Assembly (NCBI GenBank): GCA_964484515.1
Contig: CAZAGT010000171.1
Coordinates: 1 to 10,325, forward strand
Reading direction: 5' to 3'
Source: CAZAGT01 sp964484515
GTDB lineage: Bacteria > Desulfobacterota > DSM-4660 > Desulfatiglandales > HGW-15
DNA: 10,325 nt
The notes below the pieces were generated by a model, which was not told the DNA's origin, made no database searches, and saw only the letters and a list, made by a program, of their open reading frames with translations. Every line of letters starts with the position of its first letter. Positions within the stretch are counted from its first letter, which is position 1. Positions 1 through 6,384 of this stretch are shown here, piece by piece. The position numbers were made by a program, and so were the translations under genes.

Positions 1-86
1 TGCACCCTTGGCGCCTGGAATCTGCAGCATCCTCGACTTTTGCAACGTTAGGGTAGAGGGAGAAGAAGGAACGGAATATTCTTCTG

Positions 87-1919
87 TTGGGTGGTTTGAA
101 AGTGCTTGGTTTGATCTTAGGAAAAAATATCCGGCAACATGTGAAGTTTCGCTATCCGTTGGTGATCTGGGCAATCGTACTGACCACGATTTCATCGCTT
201 TTTGTTGTCATTCCGGCTTACCTCCTGCAACCATTCGTGGACCAGGGGATGAGAGGGGGTGCAGAGGTGGTGAGCTGGAAAATCCCCTGGATCGCTATCG
301 AACCCGGATCTCTTTTTTCATGGCACCGCACCGAGCTTGTCCTCATGGAAAGTGTATCGCCGAACAGACTTCTTATCATCCTTACGGTCATCGCGTTTGT
401 ATCGGTTTCCTGTAAATCGATCACGATTTATCTGGCCGGGCTCTGTTCCGCCGCCTTTTCAAACAGGGCGGTGCAAGATTTGAGGGTGGATCTCTTCAAG
501 AAGTTCGTCAACCTGCCACTTAGCTTTCATCACCAAACAAAGAGCGGGGAGCTGATAGCTAGGGCTACGGCGGATCTCACGGTGACGCAGGCCCTGGTTT
601 CAAATATCATCGTCGGCATTATCCAATATCCATTAACGATTTTGGTGTTCTTGGCGTATCTTGTGTTCATGAATTACAGGCTCACCCTGCTGGTCTTTAT
701 TGCTGTTCCCTTGATTGTTGGATTAGTGCGGCTGTTCGGGCGAAAGGCTAAGAAGCACGCCACCAGAGTACAAGACGCGGTCGCCCAGGTGACTTCAGCC
801 TATCAGGAAGCCCTACTCTGTCTCAAGGTTGTCCAGGGTTTCTTCACAGCGGAGCGGGAGGCGCGTGCTTTCGGGACCTTGGCGCAGAACCTTTATGAAA
901 AGGTCATGCGCTGGAGCAAATGGTATCTCGGGCTTGGCCCCATGATGGATGTTTCCGTATTTTTGCTGCTACCCGCAGTGTTTATTGTAGGCAAGATTTA
1001 TTTTCAGCATACGCTGGGGGAATTGATGTCCATCGTCTACGCCTTCTCACGGGTATACTCGCCTGTCAAAAGGCTGGCGGGCGTGAATAGCGAGCTTCGC
1101 ACCCTGCAAGGGGCAACCGAGCGGGTCTTCGAAATCATGGGAACCGAAGTGGACATTCGGGAAGATCCGAATTCACGACCTTTAGAGCGTTTCAAGAGAG
1201 AAATCCAGTTTCATGACGTAAGCTTCAATTATGCATCATCCGAGTTAATCTTGAAAGATATCTCTTTCATGGTGAGAGCGGGAGAGATGGTTGCGATTGT
1301 AGGTACAAGCGGCGCTGGCAAAAGCACCTTGCTCGATCTTATCCCAAGATTCTATGATGTCACCAGTGGCAGCATTACCATCGATGGCAGCGACGTCCGA
1401 GGGGTGACGCTCGGATCGCTTCGTAAACAGATTGGAGTAGTAAATCAGGAAATCATGCTTTTTCATGACACTGTTGCGAATAATATCAGCTATGGGAATT
1501 CCGACACAAGCATGTCTAAAATTGTGGCCGCCGCAAAAGCGGCTCACGCCCATGGATTTATCAAAGCCCTCCCTAACGGCTACGAAACGCGCATCGGCGA
1601 TCGGGGGAGTCTTTTGTCGGGGGGGGAGCGACAAAGACTGGCCATTGCACGAGCCCTCTTGATTAAACCCTCTATCTTGATTATGGATGAAGCCGCCTCG
1701 GCTCTTGACGCGGAAAGTGAGCGGCTCGTGCAGGAAACCCTTGAAAAACTGCGGGGACGGCTGACTATTATAGTGGTTACGCATCGACTGAGCACGATAA
1801 TGAACGCCGATCGGGTCTATGTGCTGGAGAAGGGCCGAATCGTCGAATCGGGCACACGAGATGAACTGCTCGCACTCGGAGGGCGTTTTCGAGCATTCCA
1901 CGATATTCAGCACGGGTGA
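87..1919 (+). CDS. msbA: MsbA-like lipid A/LPS flippase, ABC exporter half-transporter
   Basis: An inner-membrane ABC exporter in which one chain carries the transmembrane and ATPase domains, so it should act as a homodimer. The first 330 or so residues hold hydrophobic segments (about 24-47, 95-117, 172-193, 199-216 and a further pair near 280-320). The ATPase domain is complete: Walker A GTSGAGKST (406-414), Q-loop near VNQEIM, signature LSGGERQ (510-516), Walker B ILIMDE (530-535), D-loop SALD and H-loop His566. The position after the Walker B Glu-Ala is Ala (DEAASALD) where Thr is usual. At 610 aa it is slightly longer than E. coli MsbA (about 580 aa), mainly because of a roughly 40-residue periplasmic loop (52-93) between the first two membrane segments. 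The start is uncertain. TTG at 87 has AAGGA 16 bases upstream; GTG at 102, preceded by GGGTGG at 89-94, is at least as good; GTG at 141 is also possible. The LPS-gene context supports MsbA over a drug exporter. An 8-G run (1619-1626) encodes part of the signature motif. Confidence 0.88.
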   Translation: MGGLKVLGLILGKNIRQHVKFRYPLVIWAIVLTTISSLFVVIPAYLLQPFVDQGMRGGAEVVSWKIPWIAIEPGSLFSWHRTELVLMESVSPNRLLIILTVIAFVSVSCKSITIYLAGLCSAAFSNRAVQDLRVDLFKKFVNLPLSFHHQTKSGELIARATADLTVTQALVSNIIVGIIQYPLTILVFLAYLVFMNYRLTLLVFIAVPLIVGLVRLFGRKAKKHATRVQDAVAQVTSAYQEALLCLKVVQGFFTAEREARAFGTLAQNLYEKVMRWSKWYLGLGPMMDVSVFLLLPAVFIVGKIYFQHTLGELMSIVYAFSRVYSPVKRLAGVNSELRTLQGATERVFEIMGTEVDIREDPNSRPLERFKREIQFHDVSFNYASSELILKDISFMVRAGEMVAIVGTSGAGKSTLLDLIPRFYDVTSGSITIDGSDVRGVTLGSLRKQIGVVNQEIMLFHDTVANNISYGNSDTSMSKIVAAAKAAHAHGFIKALPNGYETRIGDRGSLLSGGERQRLAIARALLIKPSILIMDEAASALDAESERLVQETLEKLRGRLTIIVVTHRLSTIMNADRVYVLEKGRIVESGTRDELLALGGRFRAFHDIQHG

Positions 1920-1992
1920 TATCCTCTGGCCTAGCCGCAAAACCCGTCTTTTTCCTTAGGATCCACGCAAGAACAGGTTTGCCCCGAATAAG

Positions 1993-2010
1993 CGCCTCCA
2001 TTTGGTGGCG
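1993..2010 (+). repeat. Small GC-rich hairpin upstream of the split repeat
   Basis: CGCC (1993-1996) pairs with GGCG (2007-2010), and CC (1998-1999) with GG (2004-2005), across one T-T mismatch and an ATTT loop. No T-run follows, so it is not a standard rho-independent terminator. It ends 24 bases before the conserved ATTCCT of the downstream repeat. A stronger hairpin (3552-3578) ends 29 bases before the same point in the intact copy, so the hairpin may be an outer part of the repeat element. Confidence 0.4.
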
Positions 2011-2023
2011 ACTCAAGACAAGA

Positions 2024-2110
2024 GCTTGCGCTGCATTCCTCGTTTTTGAACAGAGACCCCCATGGCTGGACCGATCGTATGCTGATGCGTTTCAAGAGAC
2101 CAAACTGTTA
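2024..2110 (+). repeat. Left half of a split ~168-bp quasi-palindromic repeat
   Basis: This stretch aligns in direct orientation with 3597-3686. By eye about 62 of 73 positions match between 2024-2096 and 3597-3671, with one 2-base gap, including the blocks ATTCCTCGTTTTTGAA, AGAGACCCCC, GATCGTATGC and GCGTTTCAAG. The similarity stops at GTTA (2107-2110), the middle of the intact element. The missing right half appears at 3386-3469, beyond the glycosyltransferase gene. The arm 2040-2072 is the inverted complement of 3428-3460 at 29 of 33 positions. The ATG of the next gene lies 12 bases past the break. Confidence 0.8.
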
Positions 2111-2122
2111 CCTCGCAACTGA

Positions 2123-3346
2123 ATGCCATCACCCGGTCGAAAACACCTTCTGATTTTTGAGCCTCGCTTAGAAGGGCACCATCTGACGTGGCTGCGCTAT
2201 GTTATTGAAGATTTTTTAGCGGGTGGATTCACTTTGACAGTCGGATTGGATTGGCGACCGGAAGCAAGAGAATGCATTCGGAATCACCTTTCATCTTTAG
2301 TCGACAAAGTCGCCATAATCTCGGTTTTCGACAAGAAACGAAAGCTGCGCGGAGGAGGGAAGGTTAAGGCGCTAGCAGAATGCTTCCGTGAAAGCAAGGC
2401 TGAGGAGGTTTTTGTCAACAGCCTGGATGAGTTTTTGTCGCGCTGCCTCAGGCTTGCTGCCTTGGGACTATATCCGCCTGAAAGACTCAAGGGACGTTTG
2501 AATGGTATTTATTTTCGTCCTCGATTTCTGACGAATCGAGATCGGTCGTTCGCGAGTGCAATCAAGTTGAGCGGTTTTCGCCGCCTCTGTCGCCAAGGAT
2601 GGTTCAGAAGGATCTACCTTATGGATGAATACCTTTACGCAACGATGAAGGTTCAACATCCAAACTATCCATTTCACCTGCTACCAGATCCTTGGCATGG
2701 AGATTTTTCGCTTCGCCCGGACGATGCCCGCAAATCACTGGATATTCCCACAGACAGATTTGTGCTGTTACAGTATGGAATTGGCACGCGAAGGAAGGGT
2801 TTGCATTTGGTTGTTCGCACGGTACTCGATCTAGCTTCGACGCCGCGTCTATTCTTGTTGTGCGTCGGTCAAATCCGAAATGATCGCGAGATTCTCACGG
2901 GCCTCGATCAACTCAAAAGGCAAGGGATGGCCCGGGTTCTAGATCGTTATGTCTCGGATCTTGAAGAGCGGCTATCCTTTTGTGCCAGCGATGTCGTATT
3001 GTTACCTTATGTCAACCATTTTGGATCGAGCGGTGTCCTGGCGCGGGCGGCTGCTGCGGGTAAGATGGTCATAGCTTCAGATGAAGGACTTGTCGCACGG
3101 CGGGTTCGCGAACACGGTCTCGGGTGGCTTTTTAGATCCGGCAACGTCAAGGAACTTCAAGCAAACGTGAAGAACGCAATGACATTGTCAGCCGAAGAGG
3201 TGGCTCAATTTGGTCATGCTGCTCTACGTTATGCTTCTTTGTGCTCACGGCCTCTATTTAGGAAAGCCTTGCTGGCGCCATATGCCGCCCAAAAAGCTTC
3301 AGGCCCTGAGGTGCAACATCAATGTGCTTTTCCCCTAAGCCTGTAG
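2123..3346 (+). CDS. Divergent GT-B fold glycosyltransferase, cargo of a split repeat
   Basis: Probably a cytoplasmic glycosyltransferase that transfers a sugar from an activated nucleotide donor to a glycan or LPS-core acceptor. The N-terminus (LLIFEPRLEGHHLTWLRY, from about residue 9) looks like the first strand and loop of a GT-B N-domain. The C-domain carries the phosphate-binding GIGTRRKG stretch (219-226) and a glycine-rich HFGSSG (299-304) leading into ARAAAAGKMVIASDEG. The retaining GT4 E-x7-E motif is not recognisable: His/Asn stand near the first Glu position and Ala/Arg near the second. It may therefore be a divergent or uncharacterised subfamily, and its donor cannot be told. The ATG at 2123 is the only start preserving the N-terminal strand, but no Shine-Dalgarno sequence precedes it. 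A TGA (2120-2122) abuts the ATG. Length (407 aa) is normal for a GT-B enzyme. The gene sits exactly between the two halves of a split repeat, so it may be a late addition to the cluster. Confidence 0.75.
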   Translation: MPSPGRKHLLIFEPRLEGHHLTWLRYVIEDFLAGGFTLTVGLDWRPEARECIRNHLSSLVDKVAIISVFDKKRKLRGGGKVKALAECFRESKAEEVFVNSLDEFLSRCLRLAALGLYPPERLKGRLNGIYFRPRFLTNRDRSFASAIKLSGFRRLCRQGWFRRIYLMDEYLYATMKVQHPNYPFHLLPDPWHGDFSLRPDDARKSLDIPTDRFVLLQYGIGTRRKGLHLVVRTVLDLASTPRLFLLCVGQIRNDREILTGLDQLKRQGMARVLDRYVSDLEERLSFCASDVVLLPYVNHFGSSGVLARAAAAGKMVIASDEGLVARRVREHGLGWLFRSGNVKELQANVKNAMTLSAEEVAQFGHAALRYASLCSRPLFRKALLAPYAAQKASGPEVQHQCAFPLSL

Positions 3347-3385
3347 GATGCCGGATTCCGGTCGACCCGATCCGATAGCACAGCA

Positions 3386-3469
3386 GTTAAATTCGGTGTA
3401 TCAATTTAGGTTTTTGAAACAAGTCAACGTCCGGCCACGGGGGTCTCTTTTCAAAAACGAAACGATACC
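3386..3469 (+). repeat. Right half of the split ~168-bp repeat
   Basis: From GTTA (3386-3389) onward this stretch aligns with the right half of the intact element (from about 3682 to 3764). Shared blocks in order are AATTCGGT, ACGTCC, TTCAAAAA, CGAAA and a terminal ACC. Positions 3428-3460 are the inverted complement of the intact copy's left arm (3613-3645) at 32 of 33 positions, and of the split copy's left arm (2040-2072) at 29 of 33. Upstream of GTTA the resemblance to the element ends. It contains a local stem between TTTTTGAAA (3411-3419) and TTTCAAAAA. Confidence 0.78.
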
Positions 3470-3551
3470 CGCTCGAACGCGGAAAAAGCTGCCAAGCAAG
3501 GCGGCCGACGCAGATTGGCAGAATGAGCACAGGCACTTAGTCCGGCTTATT

Positions 3552-3578
3552 CCCAGGTGGCCCTTCGGCCGCCTCGGG
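3552..3578 (+). repeat. Strong GC-rich hairpin ahead of the intact repeat
   Basis: CCCAGGTGGCC (3552-3562) pairs with GGCCGCCT plus GGG (3567-3574, 3576-3578) across a CTTC loop. There is one bulged C at 3575 and one G-T pair. No T-run follows, so intrinsic termination is unlikely, although the hairpin could slow polymerase or protect an RNA 3' end. Its spacing to the repeat resembles that of the weaker hairpin at 1993-2010. Confidence 0.6.
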
Positions 3579-3596
3579 TAGCGCCTTATGCCCGGA

Positions 3597-3764
3597 CCTT
3601 GCACTCAATTCCTCGTTTTTGAAAAGAGACCCCCGTGACCGGACGGATCGTATGCGCTAACGCGTTTCAAGAATCTAAAATGTTGTAATTCGGTAGCTGG
3701 CTTTGGGGAAGAAGCTGACGTCCAGTCCAAGGTGCGCTCGATTTCAAAAAGCGAAATGGTTACC
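3597..3764 (+). repeat. Intact quasi-palindromic intergenic repeat (MITE/REP-like)
   Basis: This is the uninterrupted reference copy. Its left arm carries TTTTTGAAA followed by AGAGACCCCC and CCGGACG (3613-3645). Its right arm (about 3717-3756) is a degenerate inverted version with GACGTCC and TTTCAAAAAG. The centre (about 3682-3694) contains GTTGTAATTCGGT, where the other copy is broken. The size, lack of coding potential (the frame open in the other copy has stops here), palindromic build and multiple copies suit a MITE-like or REP-type non-autonomous element. No family name can be assigned from sequence alone. Whether it recurs elsewhere in the genome cannot be seen here. Confidence 0.72.
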
Positions 3765-3818
3765 GTACAGGCACGGCGGTACCTGTTTGAAACTCATTAA
3801 AGCGTCATTTCCTTAAAG

Positions 3819-4994
3819 GTGTTTGGAAGGCTTGAGCCGTTGGGGAAGCTGAAGTTGCCTGTCCGAAAGATAGGGATCGTGATCCCTAAGTACACGACGA
3901 TCGGTGGGGGGGAGAAATTCGCCTTTGAATTAAGCGAAAGGATAGCTCGAGATCAACGCTATGAAGTCCATGTCTTTGCCAACAAATGGGAGGTCTTTTC
4001 CGACCGAATTGCGTTCCATAGGGTCCCTCTAATATCGTTTCCAAGGTTTTTGAAGCCGATAAGCTTCGCCTACCTTGCGGAGCGTAGGATGGCGAGAGAA
4101 CATCTTGATCTGGTCCATTCACACGAAAGAATCTTCAATGCAGATTTGTACACTGTCCATAGTATCCCTCATAGGATTTGGGTTCGGGATGTTCGAAAAA
4201 GAAGATTGGGATTGTATGACTACGCTGTTGAATTTGCTGAAAAACGGATGATCCGTGATGCGAAAAGGCGGAGATTCCTTGGGGTGTCAAATCTGACTAA
4301 GGAAAAGTACTGTGGGCAGTACAAACTGAACTGCCTAGGGTTTGATGTGCTTAATCCGGGCGTTGATCTTGAACGATTTACGCGATTCCATCGGTCTGAG
4401 TGTCGTGCGGATATACGAAGGCGGTTCAACATACGCAGCTCCGATATCGTCGTTTTGTTCGTGGGGATGAATTTTGAAATAAAGGGGCTTGGCAAACTGC
4501 TGGCCGCCGTCGCCTTCACAAAGAAGAAGTACAGCGCTGCTGGACTTAAGTTGCTGGTGATCGGAAAAGGTAACTACAAGAAATACATGCGATTGGCTAA
4601 GGAGTTGGGTATACGGGATGACATTATTTTTGCGGGAATTTGGAAACAGGACATTGAACAGGTATATTTAGCGTCTGATATTTATGCCATGCTTTCGGAG
4701 TTTGACACTTTCGGTATGGTTGTCTTGGAAGCCATGGCGGCCTCGTTGCCCGTGATCATCAGTCGTAACGTAGGGGCTAAGGATATAGTCGCAAGCGGGG
4801 GTAATGGCTACATTGTCGAAGCTGACAATGTTGAGTCCGTGAGCTCCAAGCTCGCTCGTATGTTAAGCGAGGATCAGCGGACCCAGATGGGACGTAAAGC
4901 ACAAGAGACGGCTCTTGAACATACGTGGGATAAGGTGACGGAAAAGGTCAGGGAGACGTACGAGGAGCTTACGAAGGAGTTCCCCGTCAATTAG
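3819..4994 (+). CDS. GT4-type glycosyltransferase, WaaG-like architecture
   Basis: A GT-B glycosyltransferase likely to add a sugar to the LPS core or a lipid-linked glycan on the cytoplasmic face. The N-domain starts at KIGIVIPKY with the donor/acceptor glycine loop GGGEKFAFEL near residues 29-38. VHSHERI and LNPGVD motifs follow, and then the C-domain with LFVGMNFEIKGL. The catalytic-region motif is DTFGMVVLEAMA: Asp296 replaces the first Glu of E-x7-E, while Glu304 is kept. The length (391 aa) is normal. The start is uncertain. GTG at 3819 has no useful ribosome site. TTG at 3840 follows GGAAGG (3825-3830) with 9-base spacing, and TTG at 3855 follows GGGGA; both keep the first strand, so the true protein is probably 7-12 residues shorter. 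The gene follows the intact repeat and ends 21 bases before the LptF-like gene, suggesting cotranscription. A 7-G run (3906-3912) encodes the glycine loop. Confidence 0.85.
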   Translation: MFGRLEPLGKLKLPVRKIGIVIPKYTTIGGGEKFAFELSERIARDQRYEVHVFANKWEVFSDRIAFHRVPLISFPRFLKPISFAYLAERRMAREHLDLVHSHERIFNADLYTVHSIPHRIWVRDVRKRRLGLYDYAVEFAEKRMIRDAKRRRFLGVSNLTKEKYCGQYKLNCLGFDVLNPGVDLERFTRFHRSECRADIRRRFNIRSSDIVVLFVGMNFEIKGLGKLLAAVAFTKKKYSAAGLKLLVIGKGNYKKYMRLAKELGIRDDIIFAGIWKQDIEQVYLASDIYAMLSEFDTFGMVVLEAMAASLPVIISRNVGAKDIVASGGNGYIVEADNVESVSSKLARMLSEDQRTQMGRKAQETALEHTWDKVTEKVRETYEELTKEFPVN

Positions 4995-5015
4995 CTTGAT
5001 GGGCTGTAAGACCAA

Positions 5016-6164
5016 ATGTTTGTTTTGAGATCGATCATCTTCAGGTACATTTTCAACGAGATGTGGCCGACCTATTTGGTTTGCCATCTGACTTTCGGCG
5101 TGATTATGGTCGGCACCAAGATGTTGAGCGTTACCGAATGGGTGCTGAACCGTGGTGTTAAGCCAAGCCAAGTCTTGAAACTGATACTCTGTCTATTCCC
5201 CAATATCTTGCTGTTTGCTTCACCCGCTGCCTGTCTGATGGCCGTACTAATTGCGTTTCTGCGCCTCTCTGGAGATAATGAGATAACGGCGTTAAAGGCT
5301 TCAGGGGTCAGTCTTTATCAATTACTGCCTCCGGTATTCGTCTTAGCGTTCATCGGTTATTTGATTGCCGCGTTTATCGCGCTCTTTGGCGTACCCTGGG
5401 GAAACCGATCATTTAAAGACCAACTTTTTGAAATCGTTGAGAACGGAGTGGATGTAAACATAAAACAAGGAATCTTCAGTGAAATATTTAGAGGGGTGGT
5501 TTTCTATGTCAACAGCATAGATACCAAGGACGGTATCATGAAGGATGTATTTGTCGCGGATCGGCGGGATCCGTCTATGGTGAATACTATCGTAGCCAAG
5601 GAGGGAAGGATCATAAAACTTCCGAAATCAAGAATGATAACCGTTCATTTTGCCGACGGGACTATTTTCATGGTAGGCAAAGAACTCGAGTCCGCTCGGA
5701 CCTTGAAGTTTAATACCTATGATCTGAACATCAGTTTAGACGACCTCCTTACATCCTTCGCCTTGAGGGAAAAGGCCCCTAAAGAGATGTTCACAACGGA
5801 ACTCATGAGCGAAGTGCAAAGAAGCCAGAAAAGAGATTCAGAATATAATGCCCTGGTTATAGAGTTGTTGGAGAGGTTTTCGATCCCCGTGGCCGTCTTT
5901 TTTATCGGTCTGGCCGGTGCTCCATTAGGAGCTCAAATCAGATCCAGTGGGCGTTCATTTGGTATTTTCGCGAGTCTGGTCATCTTTCTTGCATATTACA
6001 CGTTTTTTCTGGGAATGAAGAGCCTGTCTGAAACAGAGGTTATTTCACCGTATGTCGGCATGTGGATTCCCGATTTATTCCTTGTTCTTTGCAGTATCTA
6101 TCTCATTAGGCGGGCGGCCAGGGAACGTCCCTTCAGGGTCTTGCGGCGGTTCGCCTTTGGGTGA
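5016..6164 (+). CDS. lptF: LptF/LptG-family LPS export permease
   Basis: An inner-membrane subunit of the Lpt machine, which extracts LPS from the inner membrane and passes it to the periplasmic bridge using LptB ATP hydrolysis. The layout is the family's: three N-terminal membrane segments (about 20-37, 64-84, 103-128), a periplasmic beta-jellyroll domain (about 130-265) and three C-terminal segments (about 288-310, 317-339, 347-366). The stretch LRLSGDNEITALKASGVS after the second segment is the characteristic cytoplasmic coupling region that contacts LptB. The length (382 aa) is typical. LptF is favoured over LptG from the N-terminal pattern (IIFRYIFNEM, TKMLSVTEWVLNRGV), but the two are easily confused. 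The ATG at 5016 has only a weak TAAG upstream, so translation may depend on the gene 21 bases before it. No partner lptG is in this window, and its position amid glycosyltransferases is worth noting. Confidence 0.88.
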   Translation: MFVLRSIIFRYIFNEMWPTYLVCHLTFGVIMVGTKMLSVTEWVLNRGVKPSQVLKLILCLFPNILLFASPAACLMAVLIAFLRLSGDNEITALKASGVSLYQLLPPVFVLAFIGYLIAAFIALFGVPWGNRSFKDQLFEIVENGVDVNIKQGIFSEIFRGVVFYVNSIDTKDGIMKDVFVADRRDPSMVNTIVAKEGRIIKLPKSRMITVHFADGTIFMVGKELESARTLKFNTYDLNISLDDLLTSFALREKAPKEMFTTELMSEVQRSQKRDSEYNALVIELLERFSIPVAVFFIGLAGAPLGAQIRSSGRSFGIFASLVIFLAYYTFFLGMKSLSETEVISPYVGMWIPDLFLVLCSIYLIRRAARERPFRVLRRFAFG

Positions 6165-6384
6165 TAACGCTCCTGAGGGAGAGATCCTTCTGGAGGCAAG
6201 ATTTGAGGAGGTCTTGAGAGAAGGTCAAAGGACCGTTCAGGCACTTGATGACCGCAAAAAAGTAGCTTCATCAGAGTTGTTTCCCAGAATCACCGGATCC
6301 TGGAATAAATTGCGGTTGATTTTAGGGCCTGTTCGGAGGAGTCAAAAGTATTCGTGTGGAGAGCACGCACGGATAAGAAAGTGA
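6157..6384 (+). CDS. Possible small protein between the LptF-like and glycosyltransferase genes
   Basis: An open frame of about 76 codons fills the 189-base gap after the LptF-like gene. It could start at TTG 6157, overlapping the LptF stop, and it ends at TGA 6382-6384, which overlaps a GTG start candidate (6381) of the next glycosyltransferase as GTGA. The predicted product is hydrophilic. Its middle is probably helical (ILLEARFEEVLREGQ) and its C-terminus is basic, with a segment SWNKLRLILGPVRRSQK. It has no signal peptide or membrane segment, and I do not recognise a family. The start lacks a clear ribosome site and the overlap pattern could be chance. Remnant coding sequence or untranslated leader are real alternatives. 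Confidence 0.3.
   Translation: MGDNAPEGEILLEARFEEVLREGQRTVQALDDRKKVASSELFPRITGSWNKLRLILGPVRRSQKYSCGEHARIRK

Larger units (their letters stand above)
2024..3469 (+). mobile_element. Putative repeat-bounded cassette carrying a glycosyltransferase gene
   Basis: Read together, 2024-2110 and 3390-3469 rebuild one repeat element of 167 bp, against 168 bp for the intact copy at 3597-3764. The interrupting segment is about 1.28 kb, contains one complete glycosyltransferase gene, and has GTTA at both edges (2107-2110 and 3386-3389), as a 4-bp target-site duplication would leave. The outer arms (2040-2072 and 3428-3460) form an inverted repeat. No transposase, integrase or recombinase is encoded inside. 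The interrupting segment shows no terminal inverted repeats of its own. Mobility is an inference; independent truncation of two copies is the main alternative, although the matching break points argue against it. Confidence 0.4.
3347..3818. other. 472-bp intergenic region made largely of repeat sequence
   Basis: No convincing gene lies here. It holds the right half of the split repeat (3386-3469), a 127-bp spacer (3470-3596) with two small inverted structures, and the intact repeat (3597-3764). The inverted structures are CTGCCAA/TTGGCAG at 3489-3495/3515-3521 and a strong hairpin at 3552-3578. A 33-base inverted pair spans the region: 3428-3460 against 3613-3645 with one mismatch, so a read-through transcript could form a long stem with a 152-nt loop. 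I see no good promoter for the gene at 3819. TTGAAA at 3787-3792 lacks a matching -10. Confidence 0.7.

Noticed and set aside
8..415. Forward frame (135 codons) overlapping the ABC gene start
   Set aside because: It overlaps the membrane domain in another frame and looks non-native in composition. A real upstream gene tail may end at TAG 49-51 or 54-56, but too little is visible to identify one.
1245..1940. Antisense frame (231 codons) opposite the ABC ATPase domain
   Set aside because: The sense strand carries all ABC motifs. The antisense product has no family features and no start context.
1916..2122. 68-codon frame between the ABC exporter and the first glycosyltransferase as a protein-coding gene
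   Set aside because: Its second half is the intergenic repeat, and the same frame is interrupted by a stop in the intact repeat copy. The amino-acid pattern shows no family resemblance.
2107..3392. Integron-like attC site with cassette
   Set aside because: GTTAAAT at 3386-3392 fits the GTTRRRY core, but the left junction (GTTACCT) and the intact copy (GTTGTAA) do not. The break is in the middle of the repeat rather than at its end, and there is no integrase.
3552..3578. Hairpin as a rho-independent terminator
   Set aside because: The stem is strong but is followed by mixed sequence with no T-run.
3348..3581. 77-codon frame after the first glycosyltransferase
   Set aside because: It runs through the right half of the split repeat and two hairpin-forming stretches. 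It has no ribosome site and no recognisable protein features.
3411..3764. CRISPR array
   Set aside because: The repeated units are long, palindromic, imperfect and in mixed arm orientation, with no regular short repeats or uniform spacers.
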